From Ottowia thiooxydans DSM 14619 (lineage in GTDB: Bacteria; Pseudomonadota; Gammaproteobacteria; Burkholderiales; Burkholderiaceae_C): a stretch of 64,000 nt of DNA. This document shows positions 52,477-61,080 of the stretch, piece after piece. Location of the stretch: assembly GCF_000422885.1 (NCBI RefSeq), contig NZ_KE383942.1:251353-315352 (forward strand), in the 5' to 3' direction. Positions within the stretch are counted from its first letter, which is position 1; each line of letters begins with the position of its first letter. Made by a program: the position numbers and the translations under genes. The notes under the pieces are model-generated. The model was not told the DNA's origin. It saw nothing but the letters and a program-made list of their open reading frames with translations, and did not search any database.

Positions 52477-53123
52477 ATGCGATTGCCCAGAACTTTCTGG
52501 AACGCGCCTTGCAGTGCCGAAATCTGGCCTTCTATGCTCGCTTCCACCATGCCAATTTCGCTTTCCAGGATGCAGGCGTCCGACGTCAGGCGGCCATCGG
52601 GCACTATATCCAGATAGCCCACACCGGGGTAAGCCATCAGCAATTCGTTGGTTCGTGCCCGTAAGAGCTCCACTTGCCGGGGATTGACGCGCAGCGTCAT
52701 CTGCTTTTGGTTTCGAACTACAGAGAGCGCATTTTTTACTACGATCACTACGCGCTGCTCGTCGTCGAAATCCTCTATGATTTTTCGCACGGCTGCCATT
52801 ACCAACGCCACCATGTCGGACTCGACCTTGGCAAAGTAATCTACCGTTCGGGTAACGGTTTCTATCATTTTCTCGGCCTGCTCCATTCGGGCCGCTGTCA
52901 AGCCCTCGGCATAGCCACGCTGGCGTTCTTGCTCGAACGCCTCTTCGGCACCGGCCACGATGGAATCTGCCTGCGCACGCGCCGCTTTCAGCATGGCTTC
53001 GGCTTCCGCCCAAGCGTTTACCTCCGCCAGGCGCAGCACCTTCGTGCCCGGCGCCACATGGGCTTGCAGAGTACGCACCGGTTTCGTAGGATCCGGGAGC
53101 CTTAAGGGAAGCACAAAAGCCAT
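52473..53123 (-). CDS. sctL: T3SS stator / ATPase regulator SctL
   Basis: A 216-residue protein of the YscL/FliH family that links SctQ pods to the SctN ATPase. The middle (about 40-100) is a long charged helix ([20 protein letters not shown]); the C-terminal domain carries [20 protein letters not shown] and [20 protein letters not shown], matching the family's ATPase-binding part. The start at 53123 lies 22 bases inside the end of sctK. An in-frame start at 53156 is possible but less like the family. Confidence 0.92.
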   Translation of the reverse strand: MAFVLPLRLPDPTKPVRTLQAHVAPGTKVLRLAEVNAWAEAEAMLKAARAQADSIVAGAEEAFEQERQRGYAEGLTAARMEQAEKMIETVTRTVDYFAKVESDMVALVMAAVRKIIEDFDDEQRVVIVVKNALSVVRNQKQMTLRVNPRQVELLRARTNELLMAYPGVGYLDIVPDGRLTSDACILESEIGMVEASIEGQISALQGAFQKVLGNRI

Positions 53124-53791
53124 GTGGGGTCCATCTGGTTCAGACGTTGAAGGCACATGTCCCGCGCTTGTGACGCGGTTCGCCCTGAGGCAACCCGGGT
53201 TTTTTCGTCCAGGCTGCCAGGTGGTAGTTTCCAGTCGGCGCGTGCACGAATGGGGGCGGGTGCGTCATGCCAGGCCTGCGCCAGCAGACCGGACCCCAAT
53301 TGTTCTGCAGCCTCGGCCCAACCAGCTCGGAGCCAAGAGTGAGCGTCGTTCAGACCTGGGTGTAACTGGGCCGCGCCATCAAGCGCCCAAGCCATGCCTT
53401 GTTCGCCCAGCGCTGTGCGCGCCTTCAATACTTCCTCGCGCTCGACAATGTGGCGCAAGGGGGAACCTATGAGCGCAATACCCAGATCAAGAGCTAGCCT
53501 CCGTAGCAACACTGGCGCAGCCAAGGCCAGTGGCAAGGCTGGTTCATCCAGGTCAAGCACCGGCGTGGCGCTCGCGCCAAGACGCCCGAGTAGCCGCTTT
53601 GACCAATGGCGATGCAAGGCATCCTGAACCGATGGAGGTGCGTCCGCCAACCCATCAGGCGGTGCCAGTTGGGGTATTTGGGCCGGGTGCAAGCTGCGGC
53701 TCGGCAGCAGATTGAATTCGAGCAGGCGCGACACCAGAAGGCCGCCCAGGCCTGGCCAGTTTGAAGCAGAGAGCGGGGCGGCTTCGCTCAT
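53102..53791 (-). CDS. sctK: T3SS accessory sorting-platform protein SctK
   Basis: About 229 residues, rich in leucine and alanine, with the YscK-like segment [20 protein letters not shown] near the N-terminus. SctK docks the pods to the SctD inner ring. Sequence conservation is weak, and the call rests mainly on position between SctJ and SctL. The start is uncertain: 53791 ([15 protein letters not shown]) gives a normal length but has no clear ribosome binding site and leaves a 178-base gap to sctJ; a TTG at 53884 is the alternative. Confidence 0.78.
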   Translation of the reverse strand: MSEAAPLSASNWPGLGGLLVSRLLEFNLLPSRSLHPAQIPQLAPPDGLADAPPSVQDALHRHWSKRLLGRLGASATPVLDLDEPALPLALAAPVLLRRLALDLGIALIGSPLRHIVEREEVLKARTALGEQGMAWALDGAAQLHPGLNDAHSWLRAGWAEAAEQLGSGLLAQAWHDAPAPIRARADWKLPPGSLDEKTRVASGRTASQARDMCLQRLNQMDPTWLLCFP

Positions 53792-53969
53792 GCCGAAAGC
53801 GCTCGCAGGAGAGGCTGTTTCAGGACTGAGTGCGATCTGAGGCCCCCAAAAAAGTAAGGAGGCGAGGAAACAAGTCGCATGCAAGCCCTTTCGCGCACGC
53901 AGCGGAGGGCGAAGGTGAGGAGAGGTGGCGATGCTTCATCCGCCACCCACGGCTTTATGGTCATAAGCC

Positions 53970-54797
53970 TCAAGCCATCACTTCCTTTTTTGTAGAAAGC
54001 ACGCGCCGCGCAGGAAGCACGTAGAGCCAGAGCAGAACACCCACAGCTGCCAATGCCAGCATTGCGAGAGCCGCGAGGCCCCACACCAGAGTCGACAATC
54101 CTGATGCAGACCCCGCACCTACATCAAACCCCATCCACTCCACGTTGGTGGGCGTTGCCAGTTCGGCTGACGGCGCGCGTGCTGCGACGAACACGATCGA
54201 GACTCGTTCGGGTGCGAGCCCCGGAATGCTATTGGTCACCAGGCGCCGGATCTGCGGCTGAAGAAGCTCAAGGTCGTAGCCTTCTTGATGCTTGATGAAC
54301 ACGGCCGCGGTCGATAGCGTGCCGGCTTCACCGGCAATACCGCGCTCAGGCAGGACCACGTGCACCCGTGCATACAGCACTCCATCGATTTTCGACAAAG
54401 TGCCGGATATCTCTTGCGAAAGCGCGTAGATGTATCGCGCTCTCTCCTCCAGCGGCGAAGAAATCAAGCCTTCTTTCTTGAAGACCTGCCCCATGCCTGC
54501 ATAGCGTTCGCGTGGCAAGCCATTTTCACGCAGCACCTGCAATGCCCGGCTGACCTGCTGCCCTTCAACCCGTACAGCCACCATGCCATCTTTGCCCGCT
54601 ACCTTGGTCGCTGAAATATCGGCCTTGAGCAGCGCGCCAAGCACATCATTGGCCTCATCTTCTGGAATGGCTCCCATCAAATCCACCCGCCCGCTACATG
54701 CCGCCAGCAGAATGCAAAGGCTGACAAGAACCGCATGCAGCACACGGCGCAGTCCTGCCATGGAATGAGGCGCCGTCATCGGAAAACTCAATGTCAT
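53970..54797 (-). CDS. sctJ: T3SS inner-membrane ring lipoprotein SctJ
   Basis: A 275-residue lipoprotein of the YscJ/FliF family. The signal ends with the lipobox LLAACSG (C34), then come the two ring-building domains with ANDVLGALLKADISATKVAG and YALSQEISGTLSKIDGVLYA, then VHVVLPER. A C-terminal transmembrane helix (about 238-262) anchors it in the inner membrane. It forms the inner-membrane MS ring with SctD. Its ATG overlaps the sctI stop by four bases. Confidence 0.95.
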   Translation of the reverse strand: MTLSFPMTAPHSMAGLRRVLHAVLVSLCILLAACSGRVDLMGAIPEDEANDVLGALLKADISATKVAGKDGMVAVRVEGQQVSRALQVLRENGLPRERYAGMGQVFKKEGLISSPLEERARYIYALSQEISGTLSKIDGVLYARVHVVLPERGIAGEAGTLSTAAVFIKHQEGYDLELLQPQIRRLVTNSIPGLAPERVSIVFVAARAPSAELATPTNVEWMGFDVGAGSASGLSTLVWGLAALAMLALAAVGVLLWLYVLPARRVLSTKKEVMA

Positions 54798-55264
54798 TGC
54801 ACGCGCACCAACTGATCAACGTTTTGCGTTGCGCGGCTGATGGCCTTTCCTAGCAGCTCATATTGCACAGCCATCTGTGTGACCTGCAGTTGCATGGCCA
54901 TCATCTCGCGCAGACCCATGGTCTGATCCGATTGGAGCTCGTTTTTCGCCGTATTCCAGACGGCTTTGAAATCGTCTGAGCTGGTTTGCAGGCTCGCAAG
55001 CATTCTGTCCCCCAGTGACTGGGGCGCCGCACTACTGCTGACGGCCGCCGGATCCACAACGGCGGTCGTAGATGTATGCGTACCCGCCGCTGCATTGGCG
55101 GCTTCAGCCGTCGGGGCTACTTCCGAAGCTTTCATGATCGCCGCGAAGCGTGCTACTGCCAAATCGTTGGGCGCACCAGCAGGCAAGGCAAGGGACGTCT
55201 CCACAGCGAGCGGGGCAGCATTGCGCGTCGATTGGACGACGAGAGCGTTAGCGGCGATTTCCAT
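54794..55264 (-). CDS. sctI: T3SS inner rod protein SctI
   Basis: A 156-residue protein with an Ala/Ser/Thr-rich, probably disordered N-terminal two thirds and a helical C-terminus. The end MQLQVTQMAVQYELLGKAIS, then RATQNVDQLVRVQ, matches the YscI/PrgJ C-terminal signature that packs in the inner rod between export gate and needle. It is followed by sctJ with a four-base overlap, as in Bordetella bscI-bscJ. Confidence 0.88.
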   Translation of the reverse strand: MEIAANALVVQSTRNAAPLAVETSLALPAGAPNDLAVARFAAIMKASEVAPTAEAANAAAGTHTSTTAVVDPAAVSSSAAPQSLGDRMLASLQTSSDDFKAVWNTAKNELQSDQTMGLREMMAMQLQVTQMAVQYELLGKAISRATQNVDQLVRVQ

Positions 55265-55347
55265 AATGAGCGTCCTTGAGGGTACTTTTGATTATGTCGA
55301 AGATTCGAAGGGCAGGAGTCGCGGGGTCGCTGTTTTTTGTTGATTTC

Positions 55348-55761
55348 TCAAGCTTTTTCGGGCGGGCCCTCTCCCAGCAGCTTCCGCGCAAGCCGCGTGC
55401 CATCGCTTGGCTCGTCAGCGCTGTCCGATCGCCGGGCCACCTCACGCAGAACTCGCTGGCTTTGGCTGATTCGCCCATCCAACTGAAGGGCGATGCCGTG
55501 CATGGCTTGCACCATGTCAGCATCGGCACCGGCAGGGATGCGCGCGGTCGCCAGGTGCGATGCGGCATCCCCTGCGCGGTGGGCATTCATCAGCGCCGTC
55601 GCCAGGCCCACGTGCGCAAAGGCCCTTTCCGGCCGCAAAAGCAAAAGCGCGCCGAAGATAACTTCGGCGCGCGCAACATCCCCCTTAGCCGAAGCCAGGA
55701 ACCCGATTTCGGTAAGGAGACGGATTTCGTCGCTATCAGGTAGCGCGCGTATCTGGCTCAT
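55348..55761 (-). CDS. TPR-containing T3SS protein (HrpB1/YscG-like)
   Basis: A 137-residue helical protein made of tetratricopeptide-like pairs, such as LTEIGFLASAKGDVARAEVI and AHVGLATALMNAHRAGDAAS. Small TPR proteins at this place in T3SS clusters include YscG needle chaperones and HrpB1-type proteins. It lies 14 bases behind a second, larger TPR chaperone gene and 83 bases before sctI. A chaperone for the needle or rod protein is a reasonable guess; the exact family is not established. Confidence 0.65.
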   Translation of the reverse strand: MSQIRALPDSDEIRLLTEIGFLASAKGDVARAEVIFGALLLLRPERAFAHVGLATALMNAHRAGDAASHLATARIPAGADADMVQAMHGIALQLDGRISQSQRVLREVARRSDSADEPSDGTRLARKLLGEGPPEKA

Positions 55762-55775
55762 TTAGGCAAGCGCTT

Positions 55776-56273
55776 TCAATCGGAGGCCTCTCCAGACCGG
55801 GCGTTTATGCGCCCCAATAATGCCTGAACTCGATATTTCAAAGAGCTGTTTTCTTCCGCAATATCCGCAAGCTGCCGCAGTGTGGTAGTGGCCGCTCGTG
55901 CGTCACCCTGTGCAAGCTGGCATTCCGCAACGCACAGCCCTGGTTCCAGATGATCTGGAAACAGAAGGAGCATGAGCGAATAGAGGTTTTTGGCCTCCTC
56001 GTGCCTATCCAGTTGGCGCATGCACTGAGCCAGTCCTGCCAAGTAATGACGGCGTGTAGGACCATACTGTGCAAGAAAAGCGAAGATTGGCAGCGCTTTC
56101 TCCCACTGTTCTTGAGCGGCGTGGGCATAGGCCAGTCCATAAATCACCTCCAGCTGCTCGGCGCTGAAGCGTTGCGAAGCGGGGAGGGACTCGAACTCTT
56201 TTTGAACATCCTCAGCGAAGCCGTGGGCATCAAATGTTTCGAACTCTGTCTCATCGGTCGTTGCATTGGTCAT
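55776..56273 (-). CDS. LcrH/SycD-type translocator chaperone (BcrH2 position)
   Basis: A 165-residue class II chaperone with three tandem TPR motifs from about 35 to 150: EQLEVIYGLAYAHAAQEQWE, then KALPIFAFLAQYGPTRRHYL and later NLYSLMLLLFPDHLEPGLCV. Such proteins bind the translocators in the cytoplasm and may control T3SS genes. It directly follows sctE, matching bcrH2 in Bordetella. It is a distant paralogue of the chaperone at 58472-58996, which precedes the translocator genes. Confidence 0.82.
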   Translation of the reverse strand: MTNATTDETEFETFDAHGFAEDVQKEFESLPASQRFSAEQLEVIYGLAYAHAAQEQWEKALPIFAFLAQYGPTRRHYLAGLAQCMRQLDRHEEAKNLYSLMLLLFPDHLEPGLCVAECQLAQGDARAATTTLRQLADIAEENSSLKYRVQALLGRINARSGEASD

Positions 56274-56296
56274 GGCACTTACCTTTCGGAGATGAA

Positions 56297-57502
56297 TTAC
56301 ACAGGGCTCTTGTTCATGTTGTGAGTGATCAACGTAGTGCTTTCACCAAGGCTATTGATCATTTGACTGACGGATTCCACAGCATCCTGGAGCTGTTGGA
56401 TGATTTTTTTCAAGTCGTCACCGCCACTCTCAAGCGACTTCTGAAGCTCCATAATGAAGCTTTCCATCAATTTTTTCTGCTCTAACTTTTCGTTGGCCTG
56501 ACTTTGATAATGAGCTCCCACCATCCTGGTCGTGCCCTCGCCGACCTGGGTTGTGGCTCCGATCAACTGCGTTGCAGAGCCGGCGATCACACTCCCGAGC
56601 TTACTTGTCGCCTGAGTCAAGGCGTCGATGGAACTTGCATTGCGCGACAGCACGACCATGACGATGCCCACTGTAAGCGTTGCAGCCAGGCCGATGGCCA
56701 GGCTCACGGCTGAAGTAACGTTTTCAGGTGCGCCTGATAACTGGCATATGCCCTTGGCTACATTGCCGAGCAACTGCGGCTCAAGCAATAGCATCCCGGG
56801 TGAAACAAGGAGAGCTGCGGCCATGGCCACCTGGCTGATCTGTTTCGCCTTCTCCTCGGGAACGCCGAAAGCGATCAACAATTTTTCAAAGGGCTTGGTC
56901 AGCAGGGAAGATAAGGTAAAACCATCCTTGTGGCCCGTTTCCTTCACGATCTGATCGATCAAGGATACTGTGGCAGTGACCAGCCCTATGCACGCCAATG
57001 CAAACAATGGTGTCGCAGCGCCTCCGGAAAAAACAGATCCGGTACCTGTAACCACCACTGCTGCCACTGCCGCGATGAAGGCCAATACCTTGCCAATCCA
57101 AGAACATACCTTGCCCCAAAAGCCAGCCTTGGCTTCCTTTTCACACTTTTCGATCCATTCTTGAATCTTCTTCTGCTGCGCCTCGTTCGCGTTCTTCAAG
57201 TCGATTCGCGATTTGGTTATTGAGTTTTTGGCTGTGCTTTCCTGACCCACCAATGACTTATTGCGCAATTCGTCGAGTGCTGAGATCAGATCGTCGGGTG
57301 AAAGCGCGCTAACGGGGTTGGACAGGCTAGGCGCACCATTCGCATCTTTGAAGAGGCTGATGAACTGTGGCGCTGCCTGGCTCTCCATCAATGCCGGTTG
57401 CTGTGGCGCGGCGCCTGCGGCCACGGGAGAGGGCGTTGCCTCCAATCCTGGCGAGACGATAGAGGGGCTGACTGGCGAACTATTTGTTGTAATCGTGCTC
57501 AT
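56297..57502 (-). CDS. sctE: Major hydrophobic translocator SctE (BopB/YopB-like)
   Basis: A 401-residue secreted protein. A Ser/Pro-rich N-terminal export region is followed by a coiled coil (about 85-130), then hydrophobic segments including VLAFIAAVAAVVVTGTGSVF, TPLFALACIGLVTATVSLI, VAMAAALLVSPGMLLLEP and LAIGLAATLTVGIVMVVLS, then a C-terminal coiled coil. This is the architecture of YopB/BopB-type proteins, which insert into the host membrane as the large pore component. It lies eight bases behind sctB. The start at 57502 is the first ATG; an upstream TTG is less likely. Confidence 0.87.
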   Translation of the reverse strand: MSTITTNSSPVSPSIVSPGLEATPSPVAAGAAPQQPALMESQAAPQFISLFKDANGAPSLSNPVSALSPDDLISALDELRNKSLVGQESTAKNSITKSRIDLKNANEAQQKKIQEWIEKCEKEAKAGFWGKVCSWIGKVLAFIAAVAAVVVTGTGSVFSGGAATPLFALACIGLVTATVSLIDQIVKETGHKDGFTLSSLLTKPFEKLLIAFGVPEEKAKQISQVAMAAALLVSPGMLLLEPQLLGNVAKGICQLSGAPENVTSAVSLAIGLAATLTVGIVMVVLSRNASSIDALTQATSKLGSVIAGSATQLIGATTQVGEGTTRMVGAHYQSQANEKLEQKKLMESFIMELQKSLESGGDDLKKIIQQLQDAVESVSQMINSLGESTTLITHNMNKSPV

Positions 57503-57510
57503 GATCAGGC

Positions 57511-58425
57511 TCAAATGTTGCGGTTGATAGAGCGAAGTGTTTCGATCTTGGATTTTTCCATGGCGTCCAGTTTTTCACGGAGATCGCGCATAAAGTCCTG
57601 CGTCTGATGAAGTTCGTCGCTTGCTTGCTGGTAGGAGGCGTCATGGGCCTTGTTCGCAGCTTCCAGGTCAGTCTTGGTCGCGTCTTCTCCAGCGGCGTCG
57701 AGCTCTTTTTTGGCGTGGATCGAACTGCCAGTGCCTGAGAGCCCTTTGGAGAATCCTTCCCCCAAGGCTCCCCATGTCCGGGTCTTCTCTATCGCGAGTT
57801 CGAAGCCTTTCAGCGCAGCCTTATTGGACTGGAGAGCCTCTGTGTGGAGTTTGAAATCTACCTTGGAGGCGTCCTTGCCGAGGAGTGGAACAGCTTGTAG
57901 TGGGCCTCTGTTGTCGAACGCGGCCTTTGCCTGCCAGGCGCCGAAGCCGACGGCTCCAAACTGGAGTGCGCCGCCGATCGCCTGAGCGGCACCGGAGAGC
58001 ATGTTTCCCCAAAAGCGTGCGTTGCCTGCCTTTCGTATCTGTTCAGCTTCGCCAGTCAGGGTCTTGACTTGCGCCTGCAGCTCGTTTCCGCGGTTCTCAC
58101 GGGCGACCTTGCGCCGTTCCTGGAAAATTCTCGTCATCATCGCGATCACGGAGTAGGAATCTGCCTGGGCCTCTTCCGGGCTCAGGGAATCGACTGCCTT
58201 ACTCGTCAGCTGAATGGTGATCAGCTTCGGCGTTGACGGCTCCGGGAAATCGCGGTCGGCCGCTTTACCATTTTGGTTCACCGGCAGTCCATGGCCACCT
58301 CGTTCGTCTTCCGAAAAAGCAGCTGCTGTCCCCGCGATGGACTGCGGCGGATCCACACGCGTTGGCGCATTGCTCTGGTTCACAGAGGTCCCGATGAGGG
58401 ATGATGGGGATACGTTTACGTTCAT
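57511..58425 (-). CDS. sctB: Minor translocator SctB (BopD/YopD-like)
   Basis: A 304-residue secreted protein with one hydrophobic, glycine/alanine-rich stretch around 138-165 (GNMLSGAAQAIGGALQFGAV) and a helical, charged C-terminus suited to a coiled coil (about 245-300). Together with SctE it makes the pore in the target cell membrane; YopD-like proteins also act in translational control. The order SctB, SctE, chaperone matches bopD-bopB-bcrH2 of Bordetella. Confidence 0.84.
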   Translation of the reverse strand: MNVNVSPSSLIGTSVNQSNAPTRVDPPQSIAGTAAAFSEDERGGHGLPVNQNGKAADRDFPEPSTPKLITIQLTSKAVDSLSPEEAQADSYSVIAMMTRIFQERRKVARENRGNELQAQVKTLTGEAEQIRKAGNARFWGNMLSGAAQAIGGALQFGAVGFGAWQAKAAFDNRGPLQAVPLLGKDASKVDFKLHTEALQSNKAALKGFELAIEKTRTWGALGEGFSKGLSGTGSSIHAKKELDAAGEDATKTDLEAANKAHDASYQQASDELHQTQDFMRDLREKLDAMEKSKIETLRSINRNI

Positions 58426-58471
58426 GATCGCTCCTAAATTGGCAGATAGGTATTCGGACCTGTTAATGGGT

Positions 58472-58996
58472 TCAACGCTTGGCCGGCCGCGCTGCTGAGG
58501 TTCGCTTGTCGCTTAAGGACGCCAGCAGCGCTTGCGCACGTGGCTCCAGTGCGGCATACGGCTCTGAATTGGTGGAGAGCTCAATTACCAGGCGCAGGGA
58601 TTCTGCTGCGAGTTCCTTTTGCCCCAACGCAATAAAACACTCTGCGCTGTAATAAACCGGTAGAGGGTTATTCAGCATGAGCATGGTGGCGGTGGCGTAA
58701 TGCTGCAACGCGTCTGTGTAACGTCCTAGCATCTGAGCCGCACCGGCCAAACCCATGAGGTAACGCTCGTTCATGTGCTCGTAAACCACCAGCAGCGAGA
58801 AAACCTTGAATGCCTCAGCGTAACGCGCCTGGGTGTAGAAACCATGCCCGAATTGGTAGAGAGCCTCCCGTTGCTCTGGGGACACATCAAAGGCGTCTCC
58901 CAGAGAGCCGCCTGTGGCTAGCCAGGCTTTCAGTTCGTCAATCTGCGCCATCATTTGCGAGTCGCTCACGGAATCGGTATTGGAAGCCTGCATCAT
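58472..58996 (-). CDS. LcrH/SycD-type translocator chaperone (BcrH1 position)
   Basis: A 174-residue class II chaperone with three TPR motifs, visible in EALYQFGHGFYTQARYAEAF, YLMGLAGAAQMLGRYTDALQ and PVYYSAECFIALGQKELAAE, the standard SycD/LcrH pattern. It precedes the translocator pair, as bcrH1 does in Bordetella. GGGGAAA runs directly into two adjacent ATG codons (58996 and 58993); the second has the better spacing. A TTG at 59005 also exists. Confidence 0.85.
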   Translation of the reverse strand: MMQASNTDSVSDSQMMAQIDELKAWLATGGSLGDAFDVSPEQREALYQFGHGFYTQARYAEAFKVFSLLVVYEHMNERYLMGLAGAAQMLGRYTDALQHYATATMLMLNNPLPVYYSAECFIALGQKELAAESLRLVIELSTNSEPYAALEPRAQALLASLSDKRTSAARPAKR

Positions 58997-59017
58997 TTTC
59001 CCCAAAGATGAATTTTA

Positions 59018-59545
59018 TTAACGCATGTTGCCAATGATTGACATCAGGCTGTCAATGATTTTCTTCATCACGGTACTGGCAGTTTCAAACATCGAATTGC
59101 GCTTGCTGATCAGAGATTGCAATTGAAGCTGATCCATCTGGCTGGTGTTATTGTTTTCATCCACCAAACCCTGGACTTTGTTGATTGCATTCTCAATCTC
59201 GCCCTTCGTCATGTCGTCGAAGCTTTTGTCCAGTTTGATTCCAGCAGTTGCAAGAGCTTTTTCCAAACTATCTTTATATTGTTTACCACCGTCAGGGATT
59301 TTGTCGCCACTTTTTGCATCGTTGGCAAATGAATTTTTTATTTTATTCAGCTCCTGCATGACCAAGTTATAGTTTGCAGCTTTCTGATTCTTATTCTTCA
59401 TTTTCTCCATCATGCCCGCAAGCTGGTTGTCCATGGATTCAATGCGGTCCATGGTCATTGCAAGTATGGCGGTCTCGAGATCAAAATTTGATACAGAGGG
59501 CCTTCCCATTGGAATAATGGTCACATTACTGGTTGCGGCGGTCAT
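59018..59545 (-). CDS. Bsp22-like T3SS filament/tip protein, short paralogue
   Basis: A 175-residue secreted, helical protein. The N-terminal third (FDLETAILAMTMDRIESMDN) and the C-terminal block (about 118-175: VQGLVDENNNTSQMDQLQLQ, then SLISKRNSMFETASTVMKKI) are shared almost unchanged with the longer paralogue at 60033-60824. Size, order before a chaperone and translocators, and helical character match Bordetella Bsp22, which polymerises into the filament capping the needle, as EspA does in EPEC. Codon use is visibly more AT-rich than in neighbouring structural genes. AGGATCC precedes the ATG. Confidence 0.8.
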   Translation of the reverse strand: MTAATSNVTIIPMGRPSVSNFDLETAILAMTMDRIESMDNQLAGMMEKMKNKNQKAANYNLVMQELNKIKNSFANDAKSGDKIPDGGKQYKDSLEKALATAGIKLDKSFDDMTKGEIENAINKVQGLVDENNNTSQMDQLQLQSLISKRNSMFETASTVMKKIIDSLMSIIGNMR

Positions 59546-59603
59546 GATGGATCCTGATAAATTATTTAGTAAAAAATGTCGAAGTGAATTGAGTTCACGA
59601 TTT

Positions 59604-59888
59604 TCAGATCATTTTTCGAAATGGACGGGGGGCGGTGCGGGTTTCGGTAACGTTGGAGGACAACCGAGCCATCTGTTCACCGACCTCTTGCTCAATGGCG
59701 ATCATGTCGGCTTCAAAGGCCGCTTGATTTTGGGCGCGCATCTCAGGAGTCATCCTTGATGCAAGAAATGCTTTGGTCTTTTCTGGATCCAGCCCATGCT
59801 TCTCAAAGAACTCCTTGCTTTCCTGCAAGGCCTGTTCTGCTTGCTCGATGGCTGCTTTTTGTTCGGCCAGGATGTTGGATTGCGACAT
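59604..59888 (-). CDS. Small helical protein of unknown function between the filament genes
   Basis: A 94-residue, mostly helical, charged protein beginning MSQSNILAEQKAAIEQAEQA. It is not recognised. It lies between the two filament paralogues and has its own ECF-type promoter motif 67 bases upstream. A needle subunit (SctF) was considered, but the family's short Pro-Ser-Asp turn between two helices is missing. A chaperone for the filament proteins is a reasonable alternative. Translation of the short filament gene begins 58 bases after its stop. Confidence 0.6.
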   Translation of the reverse strand: MSQSNILAEQKAAIEQAEQALQESKEFFEKHGLDPEKTKAFLASRMTPEMRAQNQAAFEADMIAIEQEVGEQMARLSSNVTETRTAPRPFRKMI

Positions 59889-59954
59889 GAGTGAACTCCT
59901 GAAAATTTGGTAGAAGATGATTGCGATGTCTCAGTGCGTTGCTTCTGTAGGGTT

Positions 59955-59980
59955 AGTAACCTCTCGAAGCCATGCGTTCC
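59955..59980 (-). promoter_or_regulatory. ECF-type promoter motif upstream of the small T3SS gene
   Basis: On the minus strand GGAAC (59980-59976), fifteen bases, then GTTACT (59960-59955), 66 bases before the start at 59888. The same boxes with identical spacing occur at three other T3SS sites in the window. GGAAC is the usual -35 of ECF sigma factors. The -10 box lies within GGTTACTAACC, a small palindrome. Confidence 0.72.
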
Positions 59981-60032
59981 AATTCGGTCGAAAATTTCAG
60001 GCTGACTTGGATGAGACCGTTGGAACGCTTGC

Positions 60033-60824
60033 CTAGCGCATGTTGCCGACGATGGACATGAGGCTGTCCATGATCTTTTTCATGACGGTGCTCGCTGTCT
60101 CAAACATAGAGTTGCGTTTGCTGATGAGCGACTGCAGCTGGAGTTGGTCCATCTGGCTGGTGTTGTTATTTTCGTCCACAAGCCCCTGAACGGCGTTGAT
60201 CGCATTTTCTATGTCTGCCTTCGTAGTCGCCTTGGTAAGGGTCCCTTCGGGGTTGTGCTCGTCTTTCAGCCTCACCAAGTTGGCTTGGAAGCTCGATAGA
60301 TTATTCTCTTCTGATCTGAGCTTGCCTTGTAGAGAATTTATATCGGAACCAGCTCGAGCTAAATCCGCTATGTTTGTAATGGAGTGAAGATTCTTTGTTT
60401 TTTCGTCAATTTGAGCTTTGATTTTTTTTATATTGACTTGCGCGAGATTGATGGATGCTTCGCACGCGGGTATTGCTTTAGAGTTATCAATTTTCTTGCT
60501 AATACCAGGCGCTAGCCCTGCCGCTTTGAACGCGGCTTCCAGTTCAGTCTTTAGCTTCAGTGCTTCTGCACTTACCTGGGTGTCGCTCTTGGCATCATTC
60601 GCAAAGGTATTCTTAACCTTGTTCAGAGTTTGCATGGCCGCGTTGTACAAGGAGGCTTTGGCATTTTTCTCCTTCATTTTTTCCATCTTGCTGGCAAGCT
60701 GCTCATCAAACACACTGATGCGATCCATGGTCATGGCCAGAACCGCTGCCTCAAGGTCGAAGCTGGATGAGCGGGCATGCTGTGTGCTGGTAAGTGTGAT
60801 GGTCGCTGTAGGTGAAACGCTCAT
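60033..60824 (-). CDS. Bsp22-like T3SS filament/tip protein, long paralogue
   Basis: A 263-residue paralogue of the protein at 59018-59545. Both ends align without gaps of note; the whole difference of 88 residues is an internal insertion at about 108-198, rich in lysine, glutamate and hydrophobic heptads (NLAQVNIKKIKAQIDEKTKN), likely an added coiled-coil or helical hairpin. The start at 60824 is set by CAGGAG five bases upstream; an open frame continues to 60998 without meaning. An ECF-type promoter motif lies 111 bases upstream. It probably forms or decorates the needle filament. Confidence 0.8.
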   Translation of the reverse strand: MSVSPTATITLTSTQHARSSSFDLEAAVLAMTMDRISVFDEQLASKMEKMKEKNAKASLYNAAMQTLNKVKNTFANDAKSDTQVSAEALKLKTELEAAFKAAGLAPGISKKIDNSKAIPACEASINLAQVNIKKIKAQIDEKTKNLHSITNIADLARAGSDINSLQGKLRSEENNLSSFQANLVRLKDEHNPEGTLTKATTKADIENAINAVQGLVDENNNTSQMDQLQLQSLISKRNSMFETASTVMKKIMDSLMSIVGNMR

Positions 60825-60922
60825 AGTGGCTCCTGTTGCAGGGAATTGATGCAATTGATGCTTTAGCTGTAACGTTTGGTGTCTTTGGGGCATCATACGT
60901 TTGATCGAAGAAAAAAGCAGGC

Positions 60923-60960
60923 TTACTCGGGGTGAGTAACATCTCGGCGTGTGGTGTTCC
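60923..60960 (-). promoter_or_regulatory. ECF-type promoter motif with overlapping palindrome, upstream of the long filament gene
   Basis: On the minus strand GGAAC (60960-60956), fifteen bases, GTTACT (60940-60935). A perfect inverted repeat, TTACTC-GGGGT-GAGTAA at 60923-60939, covers the -10 box and the bases after it and could be a repressor or activator site. It serves the minus-strand T3SS operon. The divergent sctW gene has its own promoter motif about 50 bases away. Confidence 0.72.
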
Positions 60961-61006
60961 ATCCTGAACGAGGATTGGCTGCTCGAGTGGGCATGCACGT
61001 ACTATT

Positions 61007-61032
61007 GGAACTAGTTTGCTTTTGTGGTGACT
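61007..61032 (+). promoter_or_regulatory. ECF-type promoter motif upstream of sctW
   Basis: GGAAC at 61007-61011, fifteen bases, then GTGACT at 61027-61032, 48 bases before the sctW start at 61081. One base differs from the GTTACT seen at the other three sites; the spacing is identical. Confidence 0.65.
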
Positions 61033-61080
61033 CATCGTGTGCAGGCTGGCATTTTTCATCCTCATCGTTGTCTGGTCCAA

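Noticed and set aside
51064-53013. A 649-residue SctN with a long N-terminal extension
   Set aside because: The extension is sctL read in another frame; the ATG at 52476 with its overlap to the sctL stop gives the normal length.
59604-59888. The small protein as needle subunit SctF
   Set aside because: Length fits, but the short turn motif of needle proteins between its two helices is absent; left as unknown.
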